Both the position numbers and the translations under genes were made by a program. A model generated the notes under the pieces. It was given only the letters and a program-made list of their open reading frames with translations. It had not been told where the DNA came from and made no database searches. Below, one piece after another: positions 11,988 to 19,714 of a stretch of 64,000 nucleotides of DNA. The first letter of the stretch is position 1. Each line of letters starts with the position of its first letter. Location of the stretch: assembly GCA_943787225.1 (NCBI GenBank), contig CALSLP010000001.1, positions 966,964 to 1,030,963 on the forward strand, read 5' to 3'. The stretch is from an uncultured Alphaproteobacteria bacterium. GTDB taxonomy: Bacteria > Pseudomonadota > Alphaproteobacteria > MPNO01 > UBA2964.

Positions 11988-13157
11988 TTATGCGGCATAC
12001 GCATCGAGGGAACATTCGGTTACCTCTGCATTCGCCACGGTAAAATGTTGAGCCCCGCGCGAAAGAGAGGCGAAAAGGGACGGATCGGTGCCAGTCATCC
12101 AGGCCTGAGCGCCCAGCGCCTGGATTTCTGCAAATAGGGCTTCGCGCCGTTCCTCATCCAGATGGGCGGCGACTTCATCGAGCAACAAAATGGGGACAGC
12201 CCCGCACTCAAGGGATTGCAGACGCGCATTCGCCAGCACGATACTGATTAACAAAGCCTTCTGTTCGCCGGTCGAACATTGTCCGGCCGGCGCGTTCTTT
12301 AAGATATGCGTCACGGCAAGATCACTCCGATGGGGTCCAATAACCGCGCCACGTCCGGCGCGGTCAACACCGCGCGACCCAACCAAGGCCGCGCGATACT
12401 GATCTTCTGCCTCGACCGCCGGCATCGTCCCAAGCCAGCCATCGAGAATGCCGTCAAGCGCGAGATGCGCCGACGGAAAAGGGCCTACCCCCATCGCGCA
12501 GGCTGGGTTTAACCGATCGATCAGAGCAATTCGCGCAGCAGCAATCGCCACACCCTTTTCGACGATTGTTTCCTCCAATACATCGAGCCACGCCGGGTCT
12601 GCAGGCGTTCCGTGCGTCACTTCGCGATGTAACAGGGTCGACCGTTCGCGCATCGCCCGCTCAAACGCCTTGAGCCTGCCGGCATGTGCTGGATCAAAGC
12701 CAAAGACCAAGCGGTCAAGAAAGCGGCGGCGACCGGAAGCACCCTCCGAAAAAAGGCGCTGCATATCCGGCGTCAGCCATAAAGCTGAAAGCCGTTCACC
12801 GAGGGCAACCTGGCCACGCGCCGGCGACCCATTGATGCGCACAGCACGCCGCGGGTTTTCAACAGCCATTTCGTCAGAAACACCGGTTCCGACTTCATAG
12901 ACCCCTTCAAGCCCCTCAACAGTCGCCGCAATACCCCAGCGCTGGCTGGACACAGTCTTGCCGGTCTCCCGACGGGCGATATCGGTCAGGCGGGCGGCGC
13001 GGAGACCTCGGCCGGGAACCAGAAAGGAAATCGCTTCAAGAAGGTTGGTTTTTCCAGCCCCGTTCGCGCCGGTGAGCGTAATGACGGGCGCCTCGATAGT
13101 GAGACGTAAGGACGCGTAGCAACGAAAATCAGTCAGAACCAGCCGCTGTACAGCCAT
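11988..13157 (-). CDS. recF: DNA replication and repair protein RecF
   Basis: SMC-like ATPase that helps load RecA at gaps (RecFOR). The 389-residue protein has Walker A GANGAGKTNLLEA near residue 35, the signature STGEQKALL and Walker B LLLDEVAAHLDEERR near the C-terminus. Opening RLVLTDFRCYASLRL is typical. Intact; 59 bases after dnaN and 24 before gyrB, so probably co-transcribed with both. Confidence 0.95.
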   Translation of the reverse strand: MAVQRLVLTDFRCYASLRLTIEAPVITLTGANGAGKTNLLEAISFLVPGRGLRAARLTDIARRETGKTVSSQRWGIAATVEGLEGVYEVGTGVSDEMAVENPRRAVRINGSPARGQVALGERLSALWLTPDMQRLFSEGASGRRRFLDRLVFGFDPAHAGRLKAFERAMRERSTLLHREVTHGTPADPAWLDVLEETIVEKGVAIAAARIALIDRLNPACAMGVGPFPSAHLALDGILDGWLGTMPAVEAEDQYRAALVGSRGVDRAGRGAVIGPHRSDLAVTHILKNAPAGQCSTGEQKALLISIVLANARLQSLECGAVPILLLDEVAAHLDEERREALFAEIQALGAQAWMTGTDPSLFASLSRGAQHFTVANAEVTECSLDAYAA

Positions 13158-13216
13158 AGACGCAGCTTGAACATCATTTTGGAGAACGGATGACGACGTA
13201 GACAGGGGGCCCGCCT

Positions 13217-14338
13217 TTAAACGCGCATCGGCATCAGGACATAGAGCGCGTTCTCGTCTTCGAGATCCTTGACGAGAGTCGGTGAGGCCGCGTCAGACAA
13301 CGCAAAGCGGGCCTTATCACCTTGAATCTGCTGAGTAATATCGAGCAGATAGCGTGAATTAAAGCCTATTTCGAGATCGCCATCGTCATATTCAACTTCC
13401 AGCTCTTCGGTGGCACTGCCAGCATCGGGGCTTGTCGCGGAGAGCACCAGGCTATTGGCACCCAGGCTCAACTTGATCGCCCGGGATTTTTCCGTCGAAA
13501 TTGTCGAGACCAGATCCACAGCCCGTTCAAAACGCTTGCAGCTTACCTCGAGAAATTTGTCATTCGCTTCAGGAATAACACGGTCATAATCGGGGAAAGT
13601 GCCGTCGATCAGCTTGGAGCTGAGGACAATTTTATCCACCGCAAAGCGGATTTTCGTATCGGACATCATGACCGCGATATCGTCTTCTGATTCATCGATC
13701 AGTTTCCGGAGCTCGTTGACCGTTTTGCGCGGCACGATCACACCTGGAATTCCTTCTGCACCTGCCGGGACCGGAACTTCCATCCGGGCCAGCCGGTGGC
13801 CATCAGTCGCGACAGCCCGCAATACTGTACTGCCATCATCCCCCTCAGCAGCATGCAGATAGATGCCGTTGAGGTAATACCGGGTCTCCTCGGTCGAAAT
13901 CGCAAAACGGGTCCGGTCAATCAGCGACCGTAAAGCCGCCGCCTCCAACGTGAAGCTGTGCGGCATGTCGTCGTCAGTCATTGCCGGGAAATCTTCGCTG
14001 GCCAGCGTCGATAGTTTCAAGGTCGACCGGCCGGAGCGCATGGCCATCTGGCCTTCTTCGGAACCACCGCCTAATTCGATCTGCGAACCGTCTTCCAGCT
14101 TGCGAACAATATCAAATAATGTGTGCGCCGGGACGGTCGTCGCGCCCTGCTGGCTCACATCGGCGGATATCTTTTCAACCACAGATATATCCATATCAGT
14201 GGCCGATAATTCGACAGCACCGTCATCGGCACGCATCAAAATATTGGACAAAATTGGGATGGTATTCCGGCGTTCTACAACGCTCTGGACATGGGTGAGT
14301 GCCTTCAACAAAGCACCGCGATCAATCGTAAACTTCAT
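13217..14338 (-). CDS. dnaN: DNA polymerase III beta sliding clamp
   Basis: Ring-shaped processivity clamp. The 373-residue protein starts MKFTIDRGALLKAL, carries the three-domain repeat pattern and ends in the characteristic ALYVLMPMRV. Intact, normal length. It is separated from dnaA by 164 bases that hold a perfect 13-bp hairpin (14404-14435), which may allow partly independent control. Confidence 0.97.
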   Translation of the reverse strand: MKFTIDRGALLKALTHVQSVVERRNTIPILSNILMRADDGAVELSATDMDISVVEKISADVSQQGATTVPAHTLFDIVRKLEDGSQIELGGGSEEGQMAMRSGRSTLKLSTLASEDFPAMTDDDMPHSFTLEAAALRSLIDRTRFAISTEETRYYLNGIYLHAAEGDDGSTVLRAVATDGHRLARMEVPVPAGAEGIPGVIVPRKTVNELRKLIDESEDDIAVMMSDTKIRFAVDKIVLSSKLIDGTFPDYDRVIPEANDKFLEVSCKRFERAVDLVSTISTEKSRAIKLSLGANSLVLSATSPDAGSATEELEVEYDDGDLEIGFNSRYLLDITQQIQGDKARFALSDAASPTLVKDLEDENALYVLMPMRV

Positions 14339-14403
14339 GGCGTTACATAGTTCTCATAAGAGTAAAAAACACCGGCTTATCTCAGCCGCCCATAATAGCT
14401 TGC

Positions 14404-14435
14404 ACTTGGCTGAAATTATAGCATTTCAGCCAAGT
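14404..14435. promoter_or_regulatory. perfect 13-bp inverted repeat between dnaA and dnaN
   Basis: ACTTGGCTGAAAT, a 6-base loop TATAGC, then the exact reverse complement ATTTCAGCCAAGT. On neither strand is it followed by a T tract, so it is not a standard intrinsic terminator. It could be an RNA hairpin in the dnaN leader (attenuation or processing) or a protein-binding dyad. Confidence 0.6.
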
Positions 14436-14502
14436 CGGCGCACGGGGTTAAATACCCAAAAAAAACCAGATAAAATGTGGAAGAAACCGCAGAAAACTGA
14501 GG

Positions 14503-15900
14503 TTATCCCTCTAGCATCCGCCGCAGGAGATCAACATCTTCGCAGAATGCCGAATCTGCTTGCCGTAACTCTTCGACCTTCTTGACCGCATGCATCACTG
14601 TGGTGTGGTCCCGGCCACCGAATTTTCGGCCAATTTCGGGCAGAGATCGCGACGTCAGCTGTTTCGCCAAATACATCGCAACCTGTCGCGGCCGTGCCAC
14701 AGCGCGCGCCCGACGGGCTGAATGCATATCAGCAATTCGAATATTGAAATGCTCCGAAACGCGCTTTTGAATTTCTTCTATCGTCACGCGCCGGTCATTG
14801 GCCCGAAGAATGTCATGCAGGACCTCCTGGCAGGTCTCCAGAGTGATTTCACGGCCGACAAGCTCAGCATGCGCGACGACCCTGTTCAGCGCCCCCTCAA
14901 GCTCACGCACATTCGAGGTAATCCGATGGGAAAGAAATTCTTTGACCTTTGCCGGGATCTCGACACCCAGCCGCTCAGATTTCACATCCAGAATACCCAG
15001 CCGCAATTCAAAACTGGTTGCATGGATATCTGCAACCAGACCCCAGCCGAGCCGCGAGCGCAACCGCTCCTCCATGCCTTCCAAATCTGAAGGCGACTTG
15101 TCAGCCGAGATAACAACCTGCCGATTGTTATCCACGAGATCGTTAAACGTATGGAAAAACTCTTCCTGGGTCGCTTCTTTGCCGTTGATGAACTGCACGT
15201 CATCAATCATCAACACATCAACCGAGCGGAAGGTCTCTTTAAAGGAAACCGTATCTTTAAATCGCAAGGCGCGGATAAAATGAAACATGAATTTCTCAGC
15301 CGACATGTAAACAACACGCCGTTCCGGAAATTTTGCACGCGTATGGTTCGCGATCGCATGCATGAGATGGGTTTTGCCAAGACCGACACCGCCATAGAGA
15401 AACAGCGGATTAAAGGAAGCTTCCTCAGAATCTGCGACCCGGCGCGCCGCCGCATAGGCGAGCTCGTTTGGTTTGCCGACGACAAAATTTGCAAACGTGA
15501 ACCGGGGGTCGATCGGCGCACTGATCTCAGGCCGTGTTTCAGATGTGCCATTCGTCGAGGCAAAACCATTTGATCCGCTGACCTGCTGAGCAACAGCCGG
15601 CTTTTCAGCGGGCCGGTTCAGCGGGCGCGTCGTCGGCGTCTGCACAAAGACATCGATAACATCAATCTCTTCGTTTTCGCCAACCCACAACTCACGCAGC
15701 CGGTCGCCATAATGGCTCACGACCCAGTCCCGCATAAAACGTGTCGGCACAGCGATTTTCGCGGTTCCGTCAATAACGGAAACCAGCGTTAACGGCTTCA
15801 ACCAACTACGATAAGACGCGTCCCCAACTTCCGACCTTAACAGCCCTCGTACTCTTGCCCACTGAGCCGTAATCTTCGGATCAAGCCTTGGTCCCGGCAT
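14503..15900 (-). CDS. dnaA: chromosomal replication initiator DnaA
   Basis: Origin-binding AAA+ initiator. Domain I at the N-terminus, a variable linker, then the ATPase domain with Walker A YGGVGLGKTHLMHA, Walker B VLMIDDVQF and sensor regions, and the DNA-binding domain IV with the DnaA signature (PEIGRKFGGRDHTTVMHAVKK) at the C-terminus. The ATG at 15898-15900 (MPGPRLDPKITAQW) gives 465 residues; a TTG 27 bases further upstream is in frame but less likely. Heads the dnaA-dnaN-recF-gyrB block and is preceded by a long non-coding gap with AT-rich repeats. Confidence 0.96.
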   Translation of the reverse strand: MPGPRLDPKITAQWARVRGLLRSEVGDASYRSWLKPLTLVSVIDGTAKIAVPTRFMRDWVVSHYGDRLRELWVGENEEIDVIDVFVQTPTTRPLNRPAEKPAVAQQVSGSNGFASTNGTSETRPEISAPIDPRFTFANFVVGKPNELAYAAARRVADSEEASFNPLFLYGGVGLGKTHLMHAIANHTRAKFPERRVVYMSAEKFMFHFIRALRFKDTVSFKETFRSVDVLMIDDVQFINGKEATQEEFFHTFNDLVDNNRQVVISADKSPSDLEGMEERLRSRLGWGLVADIHATSFELRLGILDVKSERLGVEIPAKVKEFLSHRITSNVRELEGALNRVVAHAELVGREITLETCQEVLHDILRANDRRVTIEEIQKRVSEHFNIRIADMHSARRARAVARPRQVAMYLAKQLTSRSLPEIGRKFGGRDHTTVMHAVKKVEELRQADSAFCEDVDLLRRMLEG

Positions 15901-15926
15901 GCTTTTTTGTCCCCAGTCCCCGTACA

Positions 15927-15944
15927 ATCCACGAAATAGTGGAT
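15927..15944. promoter_or_regulatory. ATCCAC dyad just upstream of dnaA
   Basis: ATCCAC-gaaata-GTGGAT, a 6-bp inverted repeat 27-44 bases before the dnaA ATG. Each arm contains the six-base core of the DnaA box (TTATCCACA), though the outer three positions do not match. Possibly a weak DnaA autoregulatory site, or only a small hairpin in the leader. Confidence 0.35.
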
Positions 15945-16071
15945 CGCCTTATTTACTCAGTTCATCTGGAAGCGGAAATCTTCAACACCGGCATCGGCGG
16001 TATAGAAATGTCTCCGTTTTAAATAGTGCTTCCAGCCTCACCGTCTTTATTTGGGCGCCAACCCACAATCA

Positions 16072-16119
16072 GGATTAGATTGAAAAAGAAACAAATTTTA
16101 TATTATATCAATCTAATCC
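16072..16119. repeat. 12-bp inverted repeat around an AT-rich spacer
   Basis: GGATTAGATTGA (16072-16083) and its exact reverse complement TCAATCTAATCC (16108-16119) flank 24 bases that are almost entirely A/T. Could be part of a duplex-unwinding element or a regulator-binding dyad upstream of dnaA. Confidence 0.65.
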
Positions 16120-16124
16120 ATTAC

Positions 16125-16159
16125 TTAAGTTAGAAAAAAAACAGCGGTTTTTTACTTAA
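16125..16159. repeat. AT-rich inverted repeat (TTAAGT...ACTTAA)
   Basis: TTAAGT (16125-16130) and ACTTAA (16154-16159) enclose an A-run and a T-run separated by CAGCGG, so the whole segment can fold as a long AT hairpin. It lies five bases after the 12-bp repeat. Orientation and function unknown. Confidence 0.5.
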
Positions 16160-16368
16160 TTTTTGCTGTATCCATTCCATCACTAAAAGCAAATCTAAAT
16201 GGGGCTAGATTGGATAGCAAGCTGATCCAGCGACAAAAAATTAAAAAGTTTTATTGACAATCCAACGACTGGCGAATCACGCCATCGAGTCAAGGGCTTG
16301 CACGAAAACCCTAAGTTTTTGGGGTATTGACGCGCGCTATGTCTTTAAAAAACAGGATTGGTGGAATC

Positions 16369-16398
16369 AAAAAACCGCACCAGGCTAACCTGGTACGG
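16369..16398 (-). terminator. Rho-independent terminator of rpsT
   Basis: Read on the minus strand: CCGTACCAGG, loop TTAG, CCTGGTGCGG (ten pairs including one G-U), followed by six T. It begins about 33 bases after the rpsT stop and separates rpsT from the dnaA upstream region. Confidence 0.85.
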
Positions 16399-16431
16399 CT
16401 TCCAATTTCGAACCCTCAAAGAGGGAGAAAA

Positions 16432-16695
16432 TCAGGTGAGGGCGTTAACCCGAGCAGACAAACGCGATACTTTGCGCGATGCCGTATTCTTTTTGATAAT
16501 GCCTTTGGTGACACCACTCATCAATTCAGGCTCGGCGATCTTAAACGCCCCCTCAGCGGCGGCACGATCACCAGTATCAATCGCCATTTCGACGTTTTTG
16601 ACAGCACTCCGAATCCGGCTGCGCCGATCTCGGTTACGTTCGGTCCGACGTTCATTTTGACGGACACGCTTTTTTGCGGAACTTGTATTAGCCAT
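16432..16695 (-). CDS. rpsT: 30S ribosomal protein S20
   Basis: Binds 16S rRNA in the small subunit. The 87-residue, Lys/Arg-rich protein starts [17 protein letters not shown] and ends [16 protein letters not shown], the standard S20 pattern. The ATG at 16693-16695 is used rather than an upstream start three codons earlier. Next to dnaA and echA as in many alphaproteobacteria; a terminator follows it. Confidence 0.96.
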   Translation of the reverse strand: MANTSSAKKRVRQNERRTERNRDRRSRIRSAVKNVEMAIDTGDRAAAEGAFKIAEPELMSGVTKGIIKKNTASRKVSRLSARVNALT

Positions 16696-16794
16696 ATCTC
16701 TCAATCCTGCTTACTTGCAGCGGTCCGGGTTTGTATAGCGCGGCACCTTTTGCGTCAAGCGTTTAGCAAGCTTATCTGAAGGTTTATTAATGTA

Positions 16795-17571
16795 TCACGA
16801 TTTTCCGAAGACCGGCTTTCGTTTCTCAACAAAGGCCGCCATGCCCTCGCGCTGATCCGGCGTGCCGAATGAAGCCTGAAACATACGCCTTTCATACCGG
16901 ACACCTTCAGCCAATGTCGTCTCATAAGCCCGGTTCACCACATCTTTCACCATCATGGTGGCGGGGCGAGACATTACGGCAATTTTTTGCGCTGTCGAGA
17001 CCGCTTCTTCAACCAATTCCGCTGCGGGAATGATCCGACTTACCAGCCCAACCCTTTCAGCTTCTTCAGCCCCCATCATGCGACCGGTTAAACACATCTC
17101 CATCGATTTCGACTTGCCCACCAGACGTGTCAGCCTCTGTGACCCCCCGGCACCGGGCCATACGCCGATTTTTATTTCCGGCTGGCCAAATTGCGCGGTA
17201 TCCGCAGCGAGAATGAAATCGCACATCATCGCGATCTCACAACCGCCGCCCAGGGCAAATCCAGCCACCGCCGCAATCACGGGCTTCCGACAGGCCGCAA
17301 CCTGCTCCCAACCATCGGTGATAAAATCATCGACATAGGTATCAGGCCATGATTTTGACTGCATTTCCTTGATATCGGCACCGGCAGCAAAGGCCTTTTC
17401 TGAGCCCGTCAGGACAATTGCGCCGACATCACTGTTCTTCTCCATGGCCCGCAATGCATCAGCCAATTCACCAACCAGGGCAATTGAAAGGGCATTTAGC
17501 GCGTCAGGCCGGTTAAAAGTGATCAACCCAACATTGTCACGGATTTCGACAATTATTGTTTCATAGCTCAT
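16795..17571 (-). CDS. enoyl-CoA hydratase (crotonase family)
   Basis: Hydrates trans-2-enoyl-CoA to 3-hydroxyacyl-CoA in beta-oxidation. The 258-residue protein has the crotonase signature: IVLTGSEKAFAAGADIKEM (oxyanion-hole strand) and AVAGFALGGGCEIAMMCDFI, with catalytic Glu in the FGQPEIKIGVWPGAGGSQRL segment and the second Glu near EAERVGLV. Intact; preceded on the same strand by a small secreted protein and mutM. The ATG at 17569-17571 is used, one codon after an in-frame TTG. Confidence 0.9.
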   Translation of the reverse strand: MSYETIIVEIRDNVGLITFNRPDALNALSIALVGELADALRAMEKNSDVGAIVLTGSEKAFAAGADIKEMQSKSWPDTYVDDFITDGWEQVAACRKPVIAAVAGFALGGGCEIAMMCDFILAADTAQFGQPEIKIGVWPGAGGSQRLTRLVGKSKSMEMCLTGRMMGAEEAERVGLVSRIIPAAELVEEAVSTAQKIAVMSRPATMMVKDVVNRAYETTLAEGVRYERRMFQASFGTPDQREGMAAFVEKRKPVFGKS

Positions 17572-17597
17572 CAAGAGTCGTCCTTTTGGTTCTACAT

Positions 17598-17978
17598 CTA
17601 GTTAGGGGTCAACGAAAACTGAACGGTCAGCGTATCTTTTTTAACGATCACGGCCAGACGCAGTCGTTCTCCCTCCCGCACCCAGTTAGAAGCACCTATA
17701 GCTTTCCAGCCAAGCTGGGGCAGGGTACGGGCATAAAACGCCACAACGTTCTTTGGCTGAGCGGCATCGCCAGAAGTGCCAGTTGCCGATACTTCGGCGA
17801 TCCGGCCTTGCGGTGTTGAAAAGACCAATGCCGATCCTTTGACTTCAACGAGACCAGCCATAAGGGGCAGGTCATCAATCACCGAAAGAAATCCCTCTGC
17901 GGCTGTGGCTCTACCGCCATTGAACGCAAATAGCGTCAAAAGAAGTGTTAGTATAGGCAGCGAAATAGCTCTGTTCAT
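17598..17978 (-). CDS. small secreted protein of unknown function
   Basis: A 126-residue protein with an N-terminal signal peptide (hydrophobic stretch ending GGRATAA, cleavage probably before EGF). The mature part contains a pattern seen in secreted proteins that sit next to enoyl-CoA hydratase/mutM in this class: VVAFYARTLPQLGWKAIG followed by a basic hydrophobic strand (WVREGERLRLAVIV). No catalytic motif is visible. It lies between mutM (15 bases) and echA, all minus strand, so likely co-transcribed. Confidence 0.7.
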   Translation of the reverse strand: MNRAISLPILTLLLTLFAFNGGRATAAEGFLSVIDDLPLMAGLVEVKGSALVFSTPQGRIAEVSATGTSGDAAQPKNVVAFYARTLPQLGWKAIGASNWVREGERLRLAVIVKKDTLTVQFSLTPN

Positions 17979-17992
17979 GGGCGCGATTTACC

Positions 17993-18823
17993 TCAGCGTT
18001 GACAACTTGCACAGAAGAAAGTGGACCGGCCGGCCTGCACAATCCGTTTCACCGGCTTCTTACAAGTTGGGCATGGCTCGCCCTCACGTCCATAGACTTT
18101 AAAATTGTGCTGAAAATATCCCATCTCGCCCGTTGCGGTCACATGATCTCTTAACGTGGAACCACCGGCCTCAATGGCATCACGCAAAACCTGTTTTGTT
18201 TCTAACACCAATCGTTCAGCGCGGGCGGGGCCAATAGTGTGAGCACTCCGCCGGGGCGACACACCAGCCATAAAGAGCCCTTCACAGACATAAATATTAC
18301 CAAGCCCCGCGACGATGCGTTGATCCAGGAGCGCAGACTTAATAGGCGTTTTACGACCCTTAAGACGGGCAGCCAGCATCGCCCCGTTAAAGTCATCGCC
18401 CAGCGGCTCCGGGCCGATCGAGGCAAGCAGAGGGTGGGTCGACAGGCCCTCTTCGGTCGACAGGTCCATAAGGCCGAAGCGCCGCGGATCCGAGAACCGG
18501 ATCACGGTGCCATTTCCAACAGCAAACGCAATGTGTTCATGTTTACGGGCGGGAACCTCTGCGTCAGTCCCCTGCTCTATAACCATGCGCCCTGACATTC
18601 CCAGATGCGCCAAAACGACGGTCCCGTCATCGAGATGGATCAGCAGATATTTGGCCCGCCGGACAAGCTGCGTAATGGTTCGGCCAGTCAGGGCCTCGGA
18701 AAAATTCTCGGGCAAAGGGCGCCGTAAATCGGTGCGACGCACGACCACCTGATTGATTCTGCGGCCTTCCATGGCTTTCGCCAATCCCCGGCGAACGGTT
18801 TCTACCTCTGGAAGCTCCGGCAT
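17993..18823 (-). CDS. mutM: formamidopyrimidine-DNA glycosylase (Fpg)
   Basis: Excises 8-oxoguanine and ring-opened purines and nicks the abasic site. Begins PELPEVETVRRGL after the initiator Met (the mature N-terminal Pro is the catalytic nucleophile, Glu next to it), and ends in a zinc finger CPTCKKPVKRIVQAGRSTFF with the final CxxC. About 276 residues, intact. The start is fixed by the requirement for MPELPE at the N-terminus (ATG 18821-18823). Divergent from ubiE with ~95 bases between starts. Confidence 0.96.
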   Translation of the reverse strand: MPELPEVETVRRGLAKAMEGRRINQVVVRRTDLRRPLPENFSEALTGRTITQLVRRAKYLLIHLDDGTVVLAHLGMSGRMVIEQGTDAEVPARKHEHIAFAVGNGTVIRFSDPRRFGLMDLSTEEGLSTHPLLASIGPEPLGDDFNGAMLAARLKGRKTPIKSALLDQRIVAGLGNIYVCEGLFMAGVSPRRSAHTIGPARAERLVLETKQVLRDAIEAGGSTLRDHVTATGEMGYFQHNFKVYGREGEPCPTCKKPVKRIVQAGRSTFFCASCQR

Positions 18824-18917
18824 CGTTCGTCTTACCCTCTTTGAATCTTGTGAATCTAGCTGCTTTGGCGACATCCAGAAGCTAGCGCGAATTCTCCGGC
18901 TAGGCTATTGTCGTTAC

Positions 18918-19709
18918 ATGGCAAATAGTTCCACAAAAGACGTCGAAGGCGACGACGAAACCAATTTCGGCTTTCGACGGGTGCCAAAAAGTGAGCATGC
19001 GGGACTTGTCTCCAGCGTGTTTGAATCCGTCGCAGATCGTTATGACATTATGAACGACCTGATGAGTGGTGGCCTGCATCGTCTGTGGAAACAGGCCTTG
19101 ATAGACTGGATTAACCCCCGACCGGGCATGCGGCTCGTTGATGTTGCGGGTGGCACGGGCGATGTCACCTTCCGGTTTCTTGAGCATTTAGACAATACGT
19201 CAGACGACGATCCAGAAAACCGCGCGACAATTTGTGACCCCAACAGCGCCATGCTCAAGGTCGCCCAGACGAAGGCGCTCGACAAAGGCTATGTGCGCGG
19301 TATTGATTTTGTCGAAGCGCCAGCGGAAGACTTACCCCTTGAGAACCGTTCCGCGGATGTTTGCACAATCTCGTTTGGTCTCAGAAATGTTACCGACCGT
19401 GCTGCCGGGCTTGCGGAAATGCACCGCATCCTCGATTTCGGCGGACATTTCTTTTGCCTCGAATTCTCACCTGCCGTGGCCCCCGTCCTGGCCCCTTTAT
19501 ACGAAACCTATTCAAACCGGATTCTCCCCTGGCTGGGCGAACATGTTGCCGGTGACCGGGAAGCTTATGAGTATTTGGTTGAGAGCATCCGGCGGTTTCC
19601 CGAACCGGATTCTCTGACTGCGGAAATGAAGGCGGCAGGGTTCAGCAATACCCAGCACCGTATGATGTCTGGCGGGATCGTCGCCATCCACTCAGGTTGG
19701 CGCCTTTAA
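18918..19709 (+). CDS. ubiE: ubiquinone/menaquinone C-methyltransferase UbiE
   Basis: SAM-dependent methyltransferase of quinone synthesis. About 263 residues; SAM site VDVAGGTGDVTFRFL, the UbiE/COQ5 signatures FESVADRYDIMNDLMSGGLH and CTISFGLRNVTDRAAGLAEM, and the C-terminal MMSGGIVAIHSGWR. The ATG at 18918 (MANSSTKD) is chosen. It overlaps nothing and is followed six bases later by ubiB, an operon pair common in this class. Confidence 0.95.
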   Translation: MANSSTKDVEGDDETNFGFRRVPKSEHAGLVSSVFESVADRYDIMNDLMSGGLHRLWKQALIDWINPRPGMRLVDVAGGTGDVTFRFLEHLDNTSDDDPENRATICDPNSAMLKVAQTKALDKGYVRGIDFVEAPAEDLPLENRSADVCTISFGLRNVTDRAAGLAEMHRILDFGGHFFCLEFSPAVAPVLAPLYETYSNRILPWLGEHVAGDREAYEYLVESIRRFPEPDSLTAEMKAAGFSNTQHRMMSGGIVAIHSGWRL

Positions 19710-19714
19710 CAACC

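Larger units (their letters stand above)
15901..16368. other. AT-rich non-coding region upstream of dnaA; candidate oriC and dnaA promoter region
   Basis: About 470 bases without a credible gene. The central part (about 16060-16260) is strongly AT-rich and holds two inverted repeats (listed separately), a third partial copy of the same motif (TAGATTGGAT near 16206) and two GANTC sites close together (GAATC near 16274, GAGTC near 16287), which CcrM-type methylation would target. The location before dnaA with replication genes on one side fits an origin. Against: no perfect DnaA box was found, and in several alphaproteobacteria oriC lies elsewhere (for example near hemE). Confidence 0.4.

Noticed and set aside
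14450-14490. DnaA box near 14480 (TCTTCCACA, reverse strand)
   Set aside because: Two of nine positions differ from TTATCCACA and it stands alone between dnaA and dnaN, so it is not listed as a site.
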